64,000 nucleotides of DNA from Salinicoccus sediminis (GTDB lineage Bacteria; Bacillota; Bacilli; Staphylococcales; Salinicoccaceae), in the NCBI RefSeq assembly GCF_000986795.1, contig NZ_LAYZ01000025.1, forward strand, positions 124,001 through 188,000. The letters run 5' to 3'. Positions 8,778 to 18,047 of the stretch are shown piece after piece; position 1 is the stretch's first letter, and every line of letters starts with the position of its first letter. The notes beneath the pieces were generated by a model. It did no database searches. It saw nothing but the letters and a program-made list of their open reading frames with translations, and had not been told where the DNA came from. The translations under genes were made by a program, and so were the position numbers.

Positions 8778-9737
8778 ATGGATATCCAGGAGAAACTGGG
8801 TCATTTTAAAGATGAGATGGGCAAAGTGATCATCGGCAAGGAGAAGGTGATCGAACTCATCTTTGTGAGCATGCTTCAGAAAGGGCATATCCTTTTTGAA
8901 AGCGTTCCCGGAACGGGCAAGACCATGCTGTCGAAATCTGTGGCACGGGCGATAGGCGGAACTTTTAAAAGGATCCAGTTTACGCCGGATATACTGCCTT
9001 CTGATATTACAGGCATCAATATATATAATCCCAGAACCCAGGAGTTTGAACTTCGCAGAGGGCCGGTTGATACCGATATACTCCTTGCGGATGAAATCAA
9101 CAGGGCGACACCGAGGACCCAGTCAGCCCTGCTTGAGGTGATGGAGGAGAAGCAGGTGACTATAGACGGGGTGCGCATTCCGGTGGACGAACCATTCATC
9201 GTCCTTGCTACCCAGAATCCGATAGAGTACAGGCAGGGCACATTCGATCTGCCTGAAGCCCAGATGGACCGTTTTCTGATGAAAATCGACCTCGGATATC
9301 CTTCGAGGGAGGAAGAGAAATTGATGCTCGATGCGCATGGCGCCCAAAATGCGCTGGATGATGTCCGGGCTGTATTTTCCAAAGATGAAATCGTTAAACT
9401 TCAGAGCCGGCTGTCAACGGTTGAAGTCAATGATGCGGTACAGGAGTATGTACTCGATATCATACATAGTTCCAGAAACCATGAATATGTCGACACCGGT
9501 GTATCGCCGCGCGGTACCATCGCCCTGTTGCAGGCTGCCAAAGGAATTGCACTTATCAGCGGCAGGCATTATGTAACGCCCGACGATATAAAATATATTG
9601 CTCCTTTTGTCATCAGCCACCGTCTTGTGCTGAATATCGAAGGCATGGCAGTAACAGAGGCGGATGCGGTGACCCGTGACATCATCAATTCTGCAGAAGT
9701 TCCTGTCGAATACGGGGTTTTGCATGATGAAGTTTAA
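8778..9737 (+). CDS. MoxR family AAA+ ATPase
   Basis: A 319-residue AAA+ protein with Walker A VPGTGKTMLSK near residue 43, Walker B ILLADEINRATPRTQSALLE near residue 104, and sensor 1 ATQNPIE. MoxR ATPases act as chaperones that help assemble or activate partner complexes. The next gene overlaps by 14 nt and encodes a DUF58 protein, the standard partner. The start ATG follows AAAAGGGGGAG. Confidence 0.9.
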   Translation: MDIQEKLGHFKDEMGKVIIGKEKVIELIFVSMLQKGHILFESVPGTGKTMLSKSVARAIGGTFKRIQFTPDILPSDITGINIYNPRTQEFELRRGPVDTDILLADEINRATPRTQSALLEVMEEKQVTIDGVRIPVDEPFIVLATQNPIEYRQGTFDLPEAQMDRFLMKIDLGYPSREEEKLMLDAHGAQNALDDVRAVFSKDEIVKLQSRLSTVEVNDAVQEYVLDIIHSSRNHEYVDTGVSPRGTIALLQAAKGIALISGRHYVTPDDIKYIAPFVISHRLVLNIEGMAVTEADAVTRDIINSAEVPVEYGVLHDEV

Positions 9738-10929
9738 ACCGGACTTCAGCGACTCGAAGACGATGAACTTTTTCACAGGGTCTGTGCTCATTTTGTTCAT
9801 CCTGAACATTTTCTATGGAATCCAACTGAACAGGCTGATCGCCATTTCCCTGGGTCTGTTCATATCCTTCGCTCTGCTGAACTATCTGTATGAAAGGAAT
9901 GTGGCCGAAAAGCTCAGATTCGAAATCATCGATAAAGAGATCCGGATGTTTAAAAACCAGAATGGTGTCCTCCGTATAAGGGTGTCGCAGGACGGGATGT
10001 TGCCGATCCTGGCCGGCAGGCTCACGGTTTCCGCCGGGGACGACATCCGTTTCCAGGATGATATCTCAACCGGTGTAAGACAGCATACCATTACAGCCGT
10101 CACTTTCACTGTAATGCCGAAAAGCCGGACACTTATCGAAATCCCTTTCAGCGGATATTCAAGAGGAGTGAGCAAAATCGTCAGATCGGAGTTGAAAATC
10201 CCCAGGATTTTCGGGTTCGGTTCGATAGACCTTAAACAGCATGGTAAAACCGGCCATGAGATCATCATCTATCCAGACCGCCATGCCGTCCACAACAGGG
10301 AAATGGAAAACCGCATGATGCCCGGGGAGTTTACAGAAAGGAATGCGCTGTTCTCCGACCCTCTGATGACAAATGGCACACGTGTCTATATCCCGGACGA
10401 CAGTATGCGTGACATCCACTGGAAGGCATCTGCAAAAACCGGTGAACTGCAGACCAGACTGTACGACAAGATGACGCGGGTATCCTGGCTCATACTTATC
10501 AACCTGCGCTCTGAAAATTCCTATGCGCCGCCCGGAAACATCGAGACCATATTTGAAAAGATTGCCTTTGTCACCGGCAAGGCAGCTGAAGCGGGTATAC
10601 CATACAAGATCATTACGAACATGGTGATGCTGGACAGCCGTTCATTTTTCAGTCTTGGGAAAAGTACAGGCAGTCTGCACTACAGACGCACACTGGAGAC
10701 ACTCGCACGCACGGATACCGTCACATATACACTCCATTTCGAACGGCTGCTCAGGCATGTACAGATGCATGAAGAAATACCGACCCATGTCATTTTTACC
10801 GGCGTGGCTGATGACCCGATCTCACAAAGTCTCTCTGTCCTTGAAGCAAAAGGTGCCCATGTATTCCAGCTGGATGATTACGGCATAATCCCCTTTGAAT
10901 CCAGAAAAACCGGGGAGGCGAGAAGATGA
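9724..10929 (+). CDS. DUF58 domain protein, MoxR partner
   Basis: A 401-residue protein with two N-terminal membrane segments (about residues 15-60) followed by a soluble region. The DUF58 signature MRDIHWKASAKTGELQTRLYDK lies near residue 225-250. The gene overlaps moxR by 14 nt and the next gene by 4 nt (ATGA), showing tight coupling. ATG 9724 or 9727 are both possible, with GGGG upstream. Family members are usually membrane-bound partners with a von Willebrand-like fold; the substrate is unknown. Confidence 0.85.
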   Translation: MMKFKPDFSDSKTMNFFTGSVLILFILNIFYGIQLNRLIAISLGLFISFALLNYLYERNVAEKLRFEIIDKEIRMFKNQNGVLRIRVSQDGMLPILAGRLTVSAGDDIRFQDDISTGVRQHTITAVTFTVMPKSRTLIEIPFSGYSRGVSKIVRSELKIPRIFGFGSIDLKQHGKTGHEIIIYPDRHAVHNREMENRMMPGEFTERNALFSDPLMTNGTRVYIPDDSMRDIHWKASAKTGELQTRLYDKMTRVSWLILINLRSENSYAPPGNIETIFEKIAFVTGKAAEAGIPYKIITNMVMLDSRSFFSLGKSTGSLHYRRTLETLARTDTVTYTLHFERLLRHVQMHEEIPTHVIFTGVADDPISQSLSVLEAKGAHVFQLDDYGIIPFESRKTGEARR

Positions 10930-12140
10930 GCAGGTTTAAATATACACTACTGTTCGCCCATACATATCTCACTGACATGTTCCTGCTGCTGTTCATTGTG
11001 TTGATAATCAATGTCCATAACGGTAAAGAGGCGTTGATCATACCGTTCATCCTCATTGTCCTGGCCGTGATGACAGCCAGTTCACTGATCGTGAGACGCT
11101 TCAGGCTGGGCAGGATCTATTTCATGCTGCCATTTGTCCTCATCATTGCGCTCCTGTCCGGCTTCCACTGGCTGGCAGCACTGCTGCTTGCCTATCTGCC
11201 GTTACTGAGGCTCGAATATCTGCATGATGATGCCAGGACCACATTCTCCAACGTAACGCTCATCGTTACCTTTCTGCTGCTTATCGGTACAAATGTTTTG
11301 ACGACAGAGGAGACGGTTGCCCATGCCCTGCATTTTCACCTGATATTTCTCAGCCTTGTCCTGTTCTTTTTCACGGGCAGGATATTCATCCTCCTGATTG
11401 GCAATGGCTGGCCGATGCGGAAGAATGCTTATATGTTCACCACACTTTCAGGGCTCTTCATTCTCCTTGGCATTTCTTTGGGACTGGTCTATCACTATAT
11501 TGTATTTATCGCAAAATATATTGTCTTACTGCTGCTGAATGGCTTCATATTCCTGCTCCGGCCTTTTTTTCATATATTGGAAAATGTCGAATTTGAACGT
11601 CCCGCACTGGAGGAAGGAACGATTCCCGATTCAAAGGGGGAGGAGGAGACCAGACCGGAATTCGACCAGGATCCCGCTGTGGCACAGCTTCCTGTCGACA
11701 CGATAATGGCTGTACTGTTCATCATTGCAGTCATTACAGGGCTGTACATCTATTATAAAAGGAGAAATCCGCCTCAGACTGACAAGAGAGAAATAGAACA
11801 GACAATTTCCACTTCAACCCCCACTGCCCCACAGAAAAAAAGGCTGGTAAGAGCCGACGTTCCGGAGGACCGGGTCAGAAAAGTCTATTTTGAGTTTGAA
11901 AAATGGCTGGCCGCAAAAAATATGGGTCGTTACCAAAACGAGACAATCCCGGAATGGATCACCCGACTGGGATTGACTGACATCATTGATAAGCAGAGGC
12001 TCACAACTTATATCGAGACGCGCTACAGTGATACGAAAACAGCCGACAGAGACTACCATATATATAAGGAGAATATAAAGATGATGAAAAAAGAGATTAA
12101 TGAATATCTTAAAGAAAAGCAAAAAAACTTGCGGGAATGA
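10926..12140 (+). CDS. Membrane protein with C-terminal DUF4129-like domain
   Basis: A 404-residue protein with about six membrane helices in residues 10-210, an acidic linker, one more helix near residue 260 (VDTIMAVLFIIAVITGLYIYY), and a soluble C-terminus. The C-terminus (VRKVYFEFEKWLAAKNMGR, ETIPEWITRLGL) resembles DUF4129. In related clusters a DUF4129 domain is often fused to a transglutaminase domain. I see no Cys-His-Asp transglutaminase core here, so this is a non-catalytic version or a split module. Confidence 0.7.
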   Translation: MSRFKYTLLFAHTYLTDMFLLLFIVLIINVHNGKEALIIPFILIVLAVMTASSLIVRRFRLGRIYFMLPFVLIIALLSGFHWLAALLLAYLPLLRLEYLHDDARTTFSNVTLIVTFLLLIGTNVLTTEETVAHALHFHLIFLSLVLFFFTGRIFILLIGNGWPMRKNAYMFTTLSGLFILLGISLGLVYHYIVFIAKYIVLLLLNGFIFLLRPFFHILENVEFERPALEEGTIPDSKGEEETRPEFDQDPAVAQLPVDTIMAVLFIIAVITGLYIYYKRRNPPQTDKREIEQTISTSTPTAPQKKRLVRADVPEDRVRKVYFEFEKWLAAKNMGRYQNETIPEWITRLGLTDIIDKQRLTTYIETRYSDTKTADRDYHIYKENIKMMKKEINEYLKEKQKNLRE

Positions 12141-12155
12141 TTCCCGCAAGTTTTT
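12122..12155. terminator. Bidirectional terminator, DUF4129 gene / glnA
   Basis: A 14-bp stem AAAACTTGCGGGAA / TTCCCGCAAGTTTT with loop TGA and T tails on both strands separates the convergent operons. Confidence 0.9.
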
Positions 12156-13490
12156 CTAATATTGGTTCAGATACTGGTTAAGCTCCCACTCGGAAACCTG
12201 GGAGCGGTACATGTCCCACTCCACACTCTTATTGCTGTTGAACTGCCTGTATATATGGGCGCCGAGAGCATCCTGTATGACTTCATCTTCCCTTAGCGCC
12301 TTGAGCGCAGTATAAAGGGTGGACGGCAGGTCCTTTACACCTACCGCTTCACGTTCTTCGCGTGTCATTTCGTAGATGTTTTCATTGACCGGTGAAGGGA
12401 GACCAATTTTATGTTTGATTCCTTCCAGGCCTGCTTTCAAGATGACTGCAAGTGCCATATAAGGGTTTGCAGAAGGATCCACAGATCTGACTTCGGCACG
12501 TGTGGAAAGTCCCCTTGATGTTGGAATCCTGAGCAGCGGTGAACGGTTTTTGCCGCTCCAGGCGATATAACTCGGTGCTTCATAGCCTGGCACCAGACGC
12601 TTGTAGGAGTTCACAAGCGGATTGCAGACGGCGGTGAAACCTCGTGCATGCTTCAGGATACCCGCCATGAAATATCTCATATCCTGGCTCAGGCCGATGG
12701 CATCATCCTCATCATAGAAGGCATTTTCTTTGCCTTTGAACAGGGAGACGTTGAAATGCATCCCATTGCCGTTGATGCCGTACAATGGTTTTGGCATGAA
12801 TGTCGCATGCAAATTATGCTTCCTTGCCACAGTTTTGACGACAAGCTTGAATGTCTGGATATTATCACACGCCGAAATCGCATCTTCATACTTGAAGTCA
12901 ATTTCGTGCTGTCCCTGGGCGACTTCGTGGTGGGATGCTTCGATTTCAAATCCCATATCCTCAAGTTCCAGCACTATGTCCCTGCGGCAGTTTTCCCCAA
13001 GGTCTGTAGGCGCAAGATCGAAATAGCCGCCCTGGTCGTTCAGTTCTGTTGTCGGGTTGCCGTTTTCATCAAGCTTGAAAAGGAAAAATTCCGGTTCAGG
13101 CCCGAGATTGAAAGCGGAATATCCCATGTCCTCCATCTCTTTGAGGACCCGTTTCAGATTGGACCTCGGGTCGCCGTCGAATGGTTTGCCGTCAGTGTCA
13201 TAGATATCGCAGATCAGCCTGGCTACTTTGGCGTTGCCGGCACTCCAGGGAAAAATTGTCCACGTGCTCAAATCAGGTACCAGATACATGTCGGACTCTT
13301 CAATACGCACGAAGCCTTCGATTGAAGAACCATCGAACATCATTTCCCCGTCCAATGCTTTATCGATCTGACTGATCGGTACCTCAACATTCTTGATCGT
13401 TCCCAGAATATCCGAGAACTGGAGTCTCAAATATCTGACGTTTTCCTCTTCGGCAATACGCTTGATGTCTTCTCTCGTAAATTTTTTCAT
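12156..13490 (-). CDS. glnA: Glutamine synthetase type I
   Basis: This 444-residue enzyme makes glutamine from glutamate, ATP and ammonia. It is the short GSI-alpha length typical of Firmicutes and lacks the adenylylation segment. Signatures include FDGSSIEGF near residue 53, [17 protein letters not shown] (ATP-binding, about residue 229) and NRSPLLRIP. It lies 14 nt after glnR, so GlnR and GlnA form the standard autoregulated operon, in which feedback-inhibited GlnA is expected to stimulate GlnR. Confidence 0.97.
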   Translation of the reverse strand: MKKFTREDIKRIAEEENVRYLRLQFSDILGTIKNVEVPISQIDKALDGEMMFDGSSIEGFVRIEESDMYLVPDLSTWTIFPWSAGNAKVARLICDIYDTDGKPFDGDPRSNLKRVLKEMEDMGYSAFNLGPEPEFFLFKLDENGNPTTELNDQGGYFDLAPTDLGENCRRDIVLELEDMGFEIEASHHEVAQGQHEIDFKYEDAISACDNIQTFKLVVKTVARKHNLHATFMPKPLYGINGNGMHFNVSLFKGKENAFYDEDDAIGLSQDMRYFMAGILKHARGFTAVCNPLVNSYKRLVPGYEAPSYIAWSGKNRSPLLRIPTSRGLSTRAEVRSVDPSANPYMALAVILKAGLEGIKHKIGLPSPVNENIYEMTREEREAVGVKDLPSTLYTALKALREDEVIQDALGAHIYRQFNSNKSVEWDMYRSQVSEWELNQYLNQY

Positions 13491-13504
13491 AGCTCACGCT
13501 CCCG

Positions 13505-13840
13505 TTAATTATTGAAAAATCTCGATAGATCACCGCGGTTTAAAAGCGGCCTTTGATGCTCTCTGTGCTTCAGGACTTCCGGTGTGTCATATGTTTGAGA
13601 GTCATTGAGAATCTCCCCGATCCTTTTCATGGTGAACCCCTTCTCCATGTAATGTCTGATGTTCAGCAGCACATCCAGATCATTCATTGAAAAGAGACGG
13701 TGGTTACCCTCACTGCGTTCGGGCACGATGAGGGACAGTGATTCATAATACCTGATCTGTCTCGCTGATAAACCGGTCAATTTCATGGCAGAGGACATGG
13801 GGAAAACAGGAGTACTCCTTCTCAATTGATCATTATCCAA
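13505..13840 (-). CDS. glnR: GlnR, MerR-family nitrogen repressor
   Basis: An N-terminal winged helix (SAMKLTGLSARQIRYYESL) is followed by EGNHRLFSMNDLDVLLNIRHYMEKGF, matching GlnR/TnrA of Bacillales. I chose the TTG at 13838-13840 (111 residues), because GAGGTGAT sits about 7 nt upstream and because the GTG three codons earlier is inside that Shine-Dalgarno. The protein represses its own operon and other nitrogen genes when glutamine is plentiful. Confidence 0.93.
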   Translation of the reverse strand: MDNDQLRRSTPVFPMSSAMKLTGLSARQIRYYESLSLIVPERSEGNHRLFSMNDLDVLLNIRHYMEKGFTMKRIGEILNDSQTYDTPEVLKHREHQRPLLNRGDLSRFFNN

Positions 13841-13865
13841 AACGATCACCTCAAATCATGTAAAA

Positions 13866-13916
13866 ATATTAGCACAGCTTTTCCTGATTTCCTAATCGAT
13901 GTCAGAAAAACTGACA
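13866..13916 (-). promoter_or_regulatory. glnR promoter with GlnR operator
   Basis: TGTCAGAAAAACTGACA at 13900-13916 is a perfect match to the GlnR/TnrA box TGTNAN7TNACA. An extended -10, TGCTAATAT (TAATAT at 13866-13871 on the minus strand), lies about 28 bp downstream of the box. The operator therefore sits near -50 of glnRA. I do not see a second box overlapping -35. Confidence 0.85.
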
Positions 13917-13954
13917 TGTTTTAATTCTATACTTTTTTACACTTCATTCAAATG

Positions 13955-13986
13955 AAAAAAGAGAAGGGTAAGCTACCCTTCTCTTC
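13955..13986 (-). terminator. Terminator of the NSS transporter gene
   Basis: An 11-bp stem AGAGAAGGGTA / TACCCTTCTCT is followed by a T run on the minus strand, just past the stop of the transporter. Confidence 0.85.
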
Positions 13987-13992
13987 CTGCGG

Positions 13993-15333
13993 TCATCCAA
14001 AGATGCTTACCGCAAACACTATTAAAATGATGACCGGCAGCACAAACCTGAGCATGAAGAGCCAGAATCTGAAGAATCCGAACATGCTGCTGTTCTCATC
14101 CACATTCAGCTGCCCCATCGTCACACGGCGGTCGATGATATAACCGACGAATATTGTCGAGATGAAAGCCCCTGTCGGGAGCATAACGTTCGATACCAGG
14201 AAGTCAACATTGTCGAATATGGATCGGCCGAAAATGATGACATCACTCAGCACACCGTAGGACAATGCTGAAGGAATCCCGGCCAGGAAGACAAGCAGTC
14301 CGAATATATACGCCGTGTTCCTGCGTCTGTTCTCATTGCCCTTGATCGTATTTGCAACGTTTATTTCAATCATCGAAATGGATGAAGTGAGTGTCGCAAA
14401 CAGGAATGCACCAAGGAACAATATATAGAAGAGCATCCCGAACGGAATTGCACCAAATACCTGCGGGAGAACGATGAATACAAGACCCGGCCCTTCTGCG
14501 GCTTCCATATCCAGCGAAGCGATGGCCGGGAATATTGCCAGACCCGCCATGATTGAAATCGCAACGTTCATGATGACGATTGAAAATGCAGATTGTGTGA
14601 GATTCTGCTCTTTCCCGAGATATGATGCATATGTAATCATCGTTGTGGCACCGATACTGAGTGCAAAGAACGACTGCCCCAATGCATACAGAAGGCCTTC
14701 TGAACTTATCATTGAGAAATCGGGTGTGAGGAAGAATTGTATCCCTTCCACCGCTCCCGGCAGTGTGACAGAACGGATGATGACAATCAGGAACAGAGCG
14801 AACAGGAGCGGCATCATCACTTTAGATGCACGTTCCAGGCCTTTCTGCACTCCCTGCGCCACAATGAAGGCGGTCAGGAATATGAATGCACCCTGCGCCA
14901 GCAGTGCGTACAGAGGATTGGCTATGATCGTTTCAAATGCAGAGCCGTAGTTGTCTATCTGCAGGAGATTCATCATTTCCCCGATTGCGACAATCATATA
15001 GATGAGAATCCATCCGCCGATGACGCTGTAAAATGACAAAAGCAGAAAAACTGCAATATTCCCCAGCCAGCCGAACACTCTGTATGCTTTCTTATTTCCG
15101 AGATATTCAAATCCTTCTATCGGGTTCCTCTGGCCCGCGCGTCCGATGACGAATTCAGAGAGCAGCAGCGGCATGCCGACAAACAAAGTAAGAATCAGGA
15201 ATACAAGAAGAAAAGCCCCGCCGCCATGTTCCGCTGTCATGTAAGGAAAGCGCCACAACGCTCCAAGGCCGATCGCAGAACCTGCCGCAGCAAGTACAAA
15301 TCCCAGTTTACTCCCCCATTGTGATCTTTCCAT
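13993..15333 (-). CDS. Sodium-dependent transporter of the NSS (SNF) family
   Basis: A 446-residue integral membrane protein with about eleven helices. The TM1 signature SKLGFVLAAAGSAIGLGALW lies at residues 8-27, including the unwound GSAIGLG substrate/Na+ site. Bacterial relatives (LeuT, TnaT, MhsT) take up amino acids. The 11-helix form is common among Gram-positive tryptophan or branched-chain transporters. The substrate cannot be read from the sequence. It is monocistronic, with its own terminator. Confidence 0.88.
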   Translation of the reverse strand: MERSQWGSKLGFVLAAAGSAIGLGALWRFPYMTAEHGGGAFLLVFLILTLFVGMPLLLSEFVIGRAGQRNPIEGFEYLGNKKAYRVFGWLGNIAVFLLLSFYSVIGGWILIYMIVAIGEMMNLLQIDNYGSAFETIIANPLYALLAQGAFIFLTAFIVAQGVQKGLERASKVMMPLLFALFLIVIIRSVTLPGAVEGIQFFLTPDFSMISSEGLLYALGQSFFALSIGATTMITYASYLGKEQNLTQSAFSIVIMNVAISIMAGLAIFPAIASLDMEAAEGPGLVFIVLPQVFGAIPFGMLFYILFLGAFLFATLTSSISMIEINVANTIKGNENRRRNTAYIFGLLVFLAGIPSALSYGVLSDVIIFGRSIFDNVDFLVSNVMLPTGAFISTIFVGYIIDRRVTMGQLNVDENSSMFGFFRFWLFMLRFVLPVIILIVFAVSIFG

Positions 15334-15383
15334 AATATTTCCCCTTTTATATTGAGACTTTTTAGTATTTTAGCACAATAACT

Positions 15384-15408
15384 GCCTGTTTGAATACTTC
15401 AAACAGGC
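15384..15408. promoter_or_regulatory. 25-bp dyad (11-bp perfect arms) overlapping the NSS promoter
   Basis: GCCTGTTTGAA and TTCAAACAGGC flank a TAC spacer. The right arm (minus strand) supplies TTCAAA, 16 bp before an extended -10 TGCTAAAAT, so the dyad overlaps the probable -35 of the NSS gene. It has no T-run, which argues for an operator. A weak terminator of the upstream molybdoenzyme gene remains possible. Confidence 0.4.
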
Positions 15409-15460
15409 CATTCAGGCGTTATGACAGGAAAAGCAGTGCTTCCCTCCACCTCTTCAACCA

Positions 15461-17818
15461 TCAGTTCGGATTATCCTCAAGGTCCGCCACCGGCTTTTCA
15501 TAATACTGTCTGTCTTTGTTCGCATTGAAATGATCCGCCTTTTCAAGTTTCACATCCACAGTATAGTCCGGCATTTCTGCGAAGTTTTCATATATCCCTT
15601 TAGGCACCAGATAATTCCCCTCGGGGAACTGTATCCCGATGTTCCCAGGTTTGATGTCCGCCAGCCTTGCAAACCCCTGGAATACTCCGTTTACGTTATA
15701 GATGACAACCGGTTCGCCTTCCTGGATCCCCTGTGATCTGGCATCCTCTTCGCTGATCAGGGCATCGTACCGGCCCATCTCGTTGAATGCATCATGGTCG
15801 CCGTACACCATGGAATTAAATTGTTTACCGCGTCTCATAAGCAGCTTGAACTCGCCGGATTTCCTGTTGTTGTCCGGGATATCGATGCTGATCAGGTTCG
15901 CCCGTCCGTCAGGTGTCGGACAGATTCCGCCTTCACAGAGCCATGCCCCGCCGTATTGGTACACATCACCGGAATTTTTAAGATGCTGCACACCGTCATA
16001 CTGCGGATTGGCCTTCGCAATCTCTTCCCGGATCTCCTGTCCGGAGCTGAAGCCGACCAGATGCGCCTCATCGGGTTTCACCCGCCTGGCAAGGTCGACG
16101 TAGATCTGCCATTCACTCCGCGCCTCTTTGATGCGGTTGCGGTTCCCTTCGATTTCAGGCGAGAAATAGATCATCCGTTCAGTGGAAGTGGACAATCCGC
16201 CGCCATCCTGCTCGTAACGTGTCTTGGCAGGGAGTACGATGACCGTCTCTTTTGCATCCAGCAGCGTGGAAGTATTCAAAATGATATCCTGATGGACACG
16301 GATTTCCAGGTTGGCCAACGCTTCTGCCACAAAGTCCGGATCCGGCATCGTCTCCAGGAAATTCCCCCCGGACATATAGTAAAGTTTCAGCTTCCGTTCG
16401 TTGTCATCCGGGAGCATGGCATTTTCTATGGTGATGCCGACGGAGTCACCCGGCCATTCAGGCAGTTTGAAGTTCCACACACCTTCAATCCTTTCACGGT
16501 TGGCCTCATCATAGTCACCGCCCGGAAGCACAAACGGATCGGCACCCATTTCACCTGATCCCTGGACGCTTGAATGCCCTCTGAGCGGCATCAGACCGTT
16601 GTACTTCCGGCCGAGCCATCCGCGGAGAAGCGACAGGTTGCAGACCTGTGAAATGTTATCGGTGGCATGCTTGTGCATGGTCAGGCCGAGCGCCCACACC
16701 ATCACTCCGTTTTCAGAACGTGCCATAAGTCCGGCAAGCTCGCCGATGCGTTCGCGGCTGATGCCTGAAGATTGTTCAATCTCATCCCAGGACTGGCGGC
16801 TGACAGTCTTCTGCAGTTCTTCATAATTATTCACATGATTATGTACGAATTCATGGTTGATGGCGGAACCTTCCACCTCTGCTTCCATTTCAAACCAGTG
16901 TTTCATGATTCCGTGCATCATTGCGATGTCCCCGCCGATGTTCACTTCATAGAAGTCATCTGCAATCCTGGTGCCGAACAATGCGGACTCTGTTACCGAC
17001 GGGACCCAGTATTTCTCCATGGAAGGCTCTTTGTACGGGTTGATCACGATGATCTTGGTGCCGCGCTTTTTGGCCTCCATCATGTACTTGGTGGAAACTG
17101 GACTCGAGTTCGCAGCGACACTGCCCCAGAACACAAGGACATCCGTCCCCATCCAGTCCTGATAGTTGCAGGTGGAAGCCCCGACGCCCACGGAACGTTT
17201 CATCGCTGTCTTGCTCGGCGAGTGACAGATCCTTGAAGCGTTGTCGATATTGTTCGTGCCCAGGAACCTTGATACTTTTGCGGCCGTATAGTAGGATTCA
17301 TTCGTGATTCCACGGCTCGTCAGGTAAAATGCATACTGTTTCGGATCGAGGACTTTCATCTTTTCTGCAATTTTATCCATCGCTTCATCCCATGAAATGC
17401 GGATGAATTTACGGTCTCCTTTGCGCCGCATCATCGGATAAGGAACACGTCCCAGTTCCCTGAGTTCCCTGCTCGAGAGTTTGCGCAGCTCATCGATATC
17501 CTGGTGCAGGATTTCCGGCCTGATCGGCGGCGCCGTGTTCAATCTGAGCACATTGAAACGGGTCGTGCACATATGCGGCCCTTTGAGTGTCTGGTCCTGG
17601 AGTCCGCCCACACCGAGCGCACAGCCGTCGCATACACCCTTGGTTATGATGTTCTTCGCATAATTCAGATTGTCTTTGTTATCCCATGCGATTTTGGCTG
17701 TATCCCTTATGTGACGGGGTTTCACTTTGGTCAGGCCGAAAGGTACCGGACTTGCCCAGAGGCTGGGGTCCCATTTTTTCGTCTTGCTCATCGGTCCCGG
17801 GTGCAGTGTTTTTCCCAT
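15461..17818 (-). CDS. FdhF/YdeP family molybdopterin oxidoreductase
   Basis: A 785-residue molybdo-bis-MGD enzyme. An N-terminal Cys motif (CDGCALGVGG, then MCTTRF) lies near residues 62-85. Molybdopterin signatures include ATDNISQVCNLSLLRGWLG and RGHSSVQGSGEMG near residues 385-425, and a C-terminal dinucleotide-binding domain follows (about residues 660-770). Annotated relatives are called formate dehydrogenase alpha or YdeP; the true substrate is unproven. No associated electron-transfer subunit is adjacent. The divergent fdhD encodes the cofactor sulfurase helper that such enzymes require. Confidence 0.88.
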   Translation of the reverse strand: MGKTLHPGPMSKTKKWDPSLWASPVPFGLTKVKPRHIRDTAKIAWDNKDNLNYAKNIITKGVCDGCALGVGGLQDQTLKGPHMCTTRFNVLRLNTAPPIRPEILHQDIDELRKLSSRELRELGRVPYPMMRRKGDRKFIRISWDEAMDKIAEKMKVLDPKQYAFYLTSRGITNESYYTAAKVSRFLGTNNIDNASRICHSPSKTAMKRSVGVGASTCNYQDWMGTDVLVFWGSVAANSSPVSTKYMMEAKKRGTKIIVINPYKEPSMEKYWVPSVTESALFGTRIADDFYEVNIGGDIAMMHGIMKHWFEMEAEVEGSAINHEFVHNHVNNYEELQKTVSRQSWDEIEQSSGISRERIGELAGLMARSENGVMVWALGLTMHKHATDNISQVCNLSLLRGWLGRKYNGLMPLRGHSSVQGSGEMGADPFVLPGGDYDEANRERIEGVWNFKLPEWPGDSVGITIENAMLPDDNERKLKLYYMSGGNFLETMPDPDFVAEALANLEIRVHQDIILNTSTLLDAKETVIVLPAKTRYEQDGGGLSTSTERMIYFSPEIEGNRNRIKEARSEWQIYVDLARRVKPDEAHLVGFSSGQEIREEIAKANPQYDGVQHLKNSGDVYQYGGAWLCEGGICPTPDGRANLISIDIPDNNRKSGEFKLLMRRGKQFNSMVYGDHDAFNEMGRYDALISEEDARSQGIQEGEPVVIYNVNGVFQGFARLADIKPGNIGIQFPEGNYLVPKGIYENFAEMPDYTVDVKLEKADHFNANKDRQYYEKPVADLEDNPN

Positions 17819-18001
17819 ATTTACACTTCCTTATTGATATTATATTACTATTGTACCTCAAAGCCCGGCTTTATCAACTCGCTCCTCCGGAGAAATGCTA
17901 TGTAACCAGGTTAATTTATTGGCAAAACAAATGCTGAATCATGCTATAATGTATGCGCGGTCAGATGCTGCAGTTCGGTTAATGAACATTATATTGAATA
18001 A

Positions 18002-18015
18002 ATAAAACGCTTTCA
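18002..18015 (+). promoter_or_regulatory. Weak catabolite-responsive-element-like site before fdhD
   Basis: ATAAAACGCTTTCA matches the cre pattern TGAAANCGNTTTCA at 12 of 14 positions; the first two bases differ. It lies between a TATAAT at 17945-17950 and the fdhD start. The -35 candidate TTGGCA (17919) is 20 bp from that -10, a long spacing. Confidence 0.3.
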
Positions 18016-18047
18016 ATATATAACCTGTAAAAAAGGAGGGCGTTATT

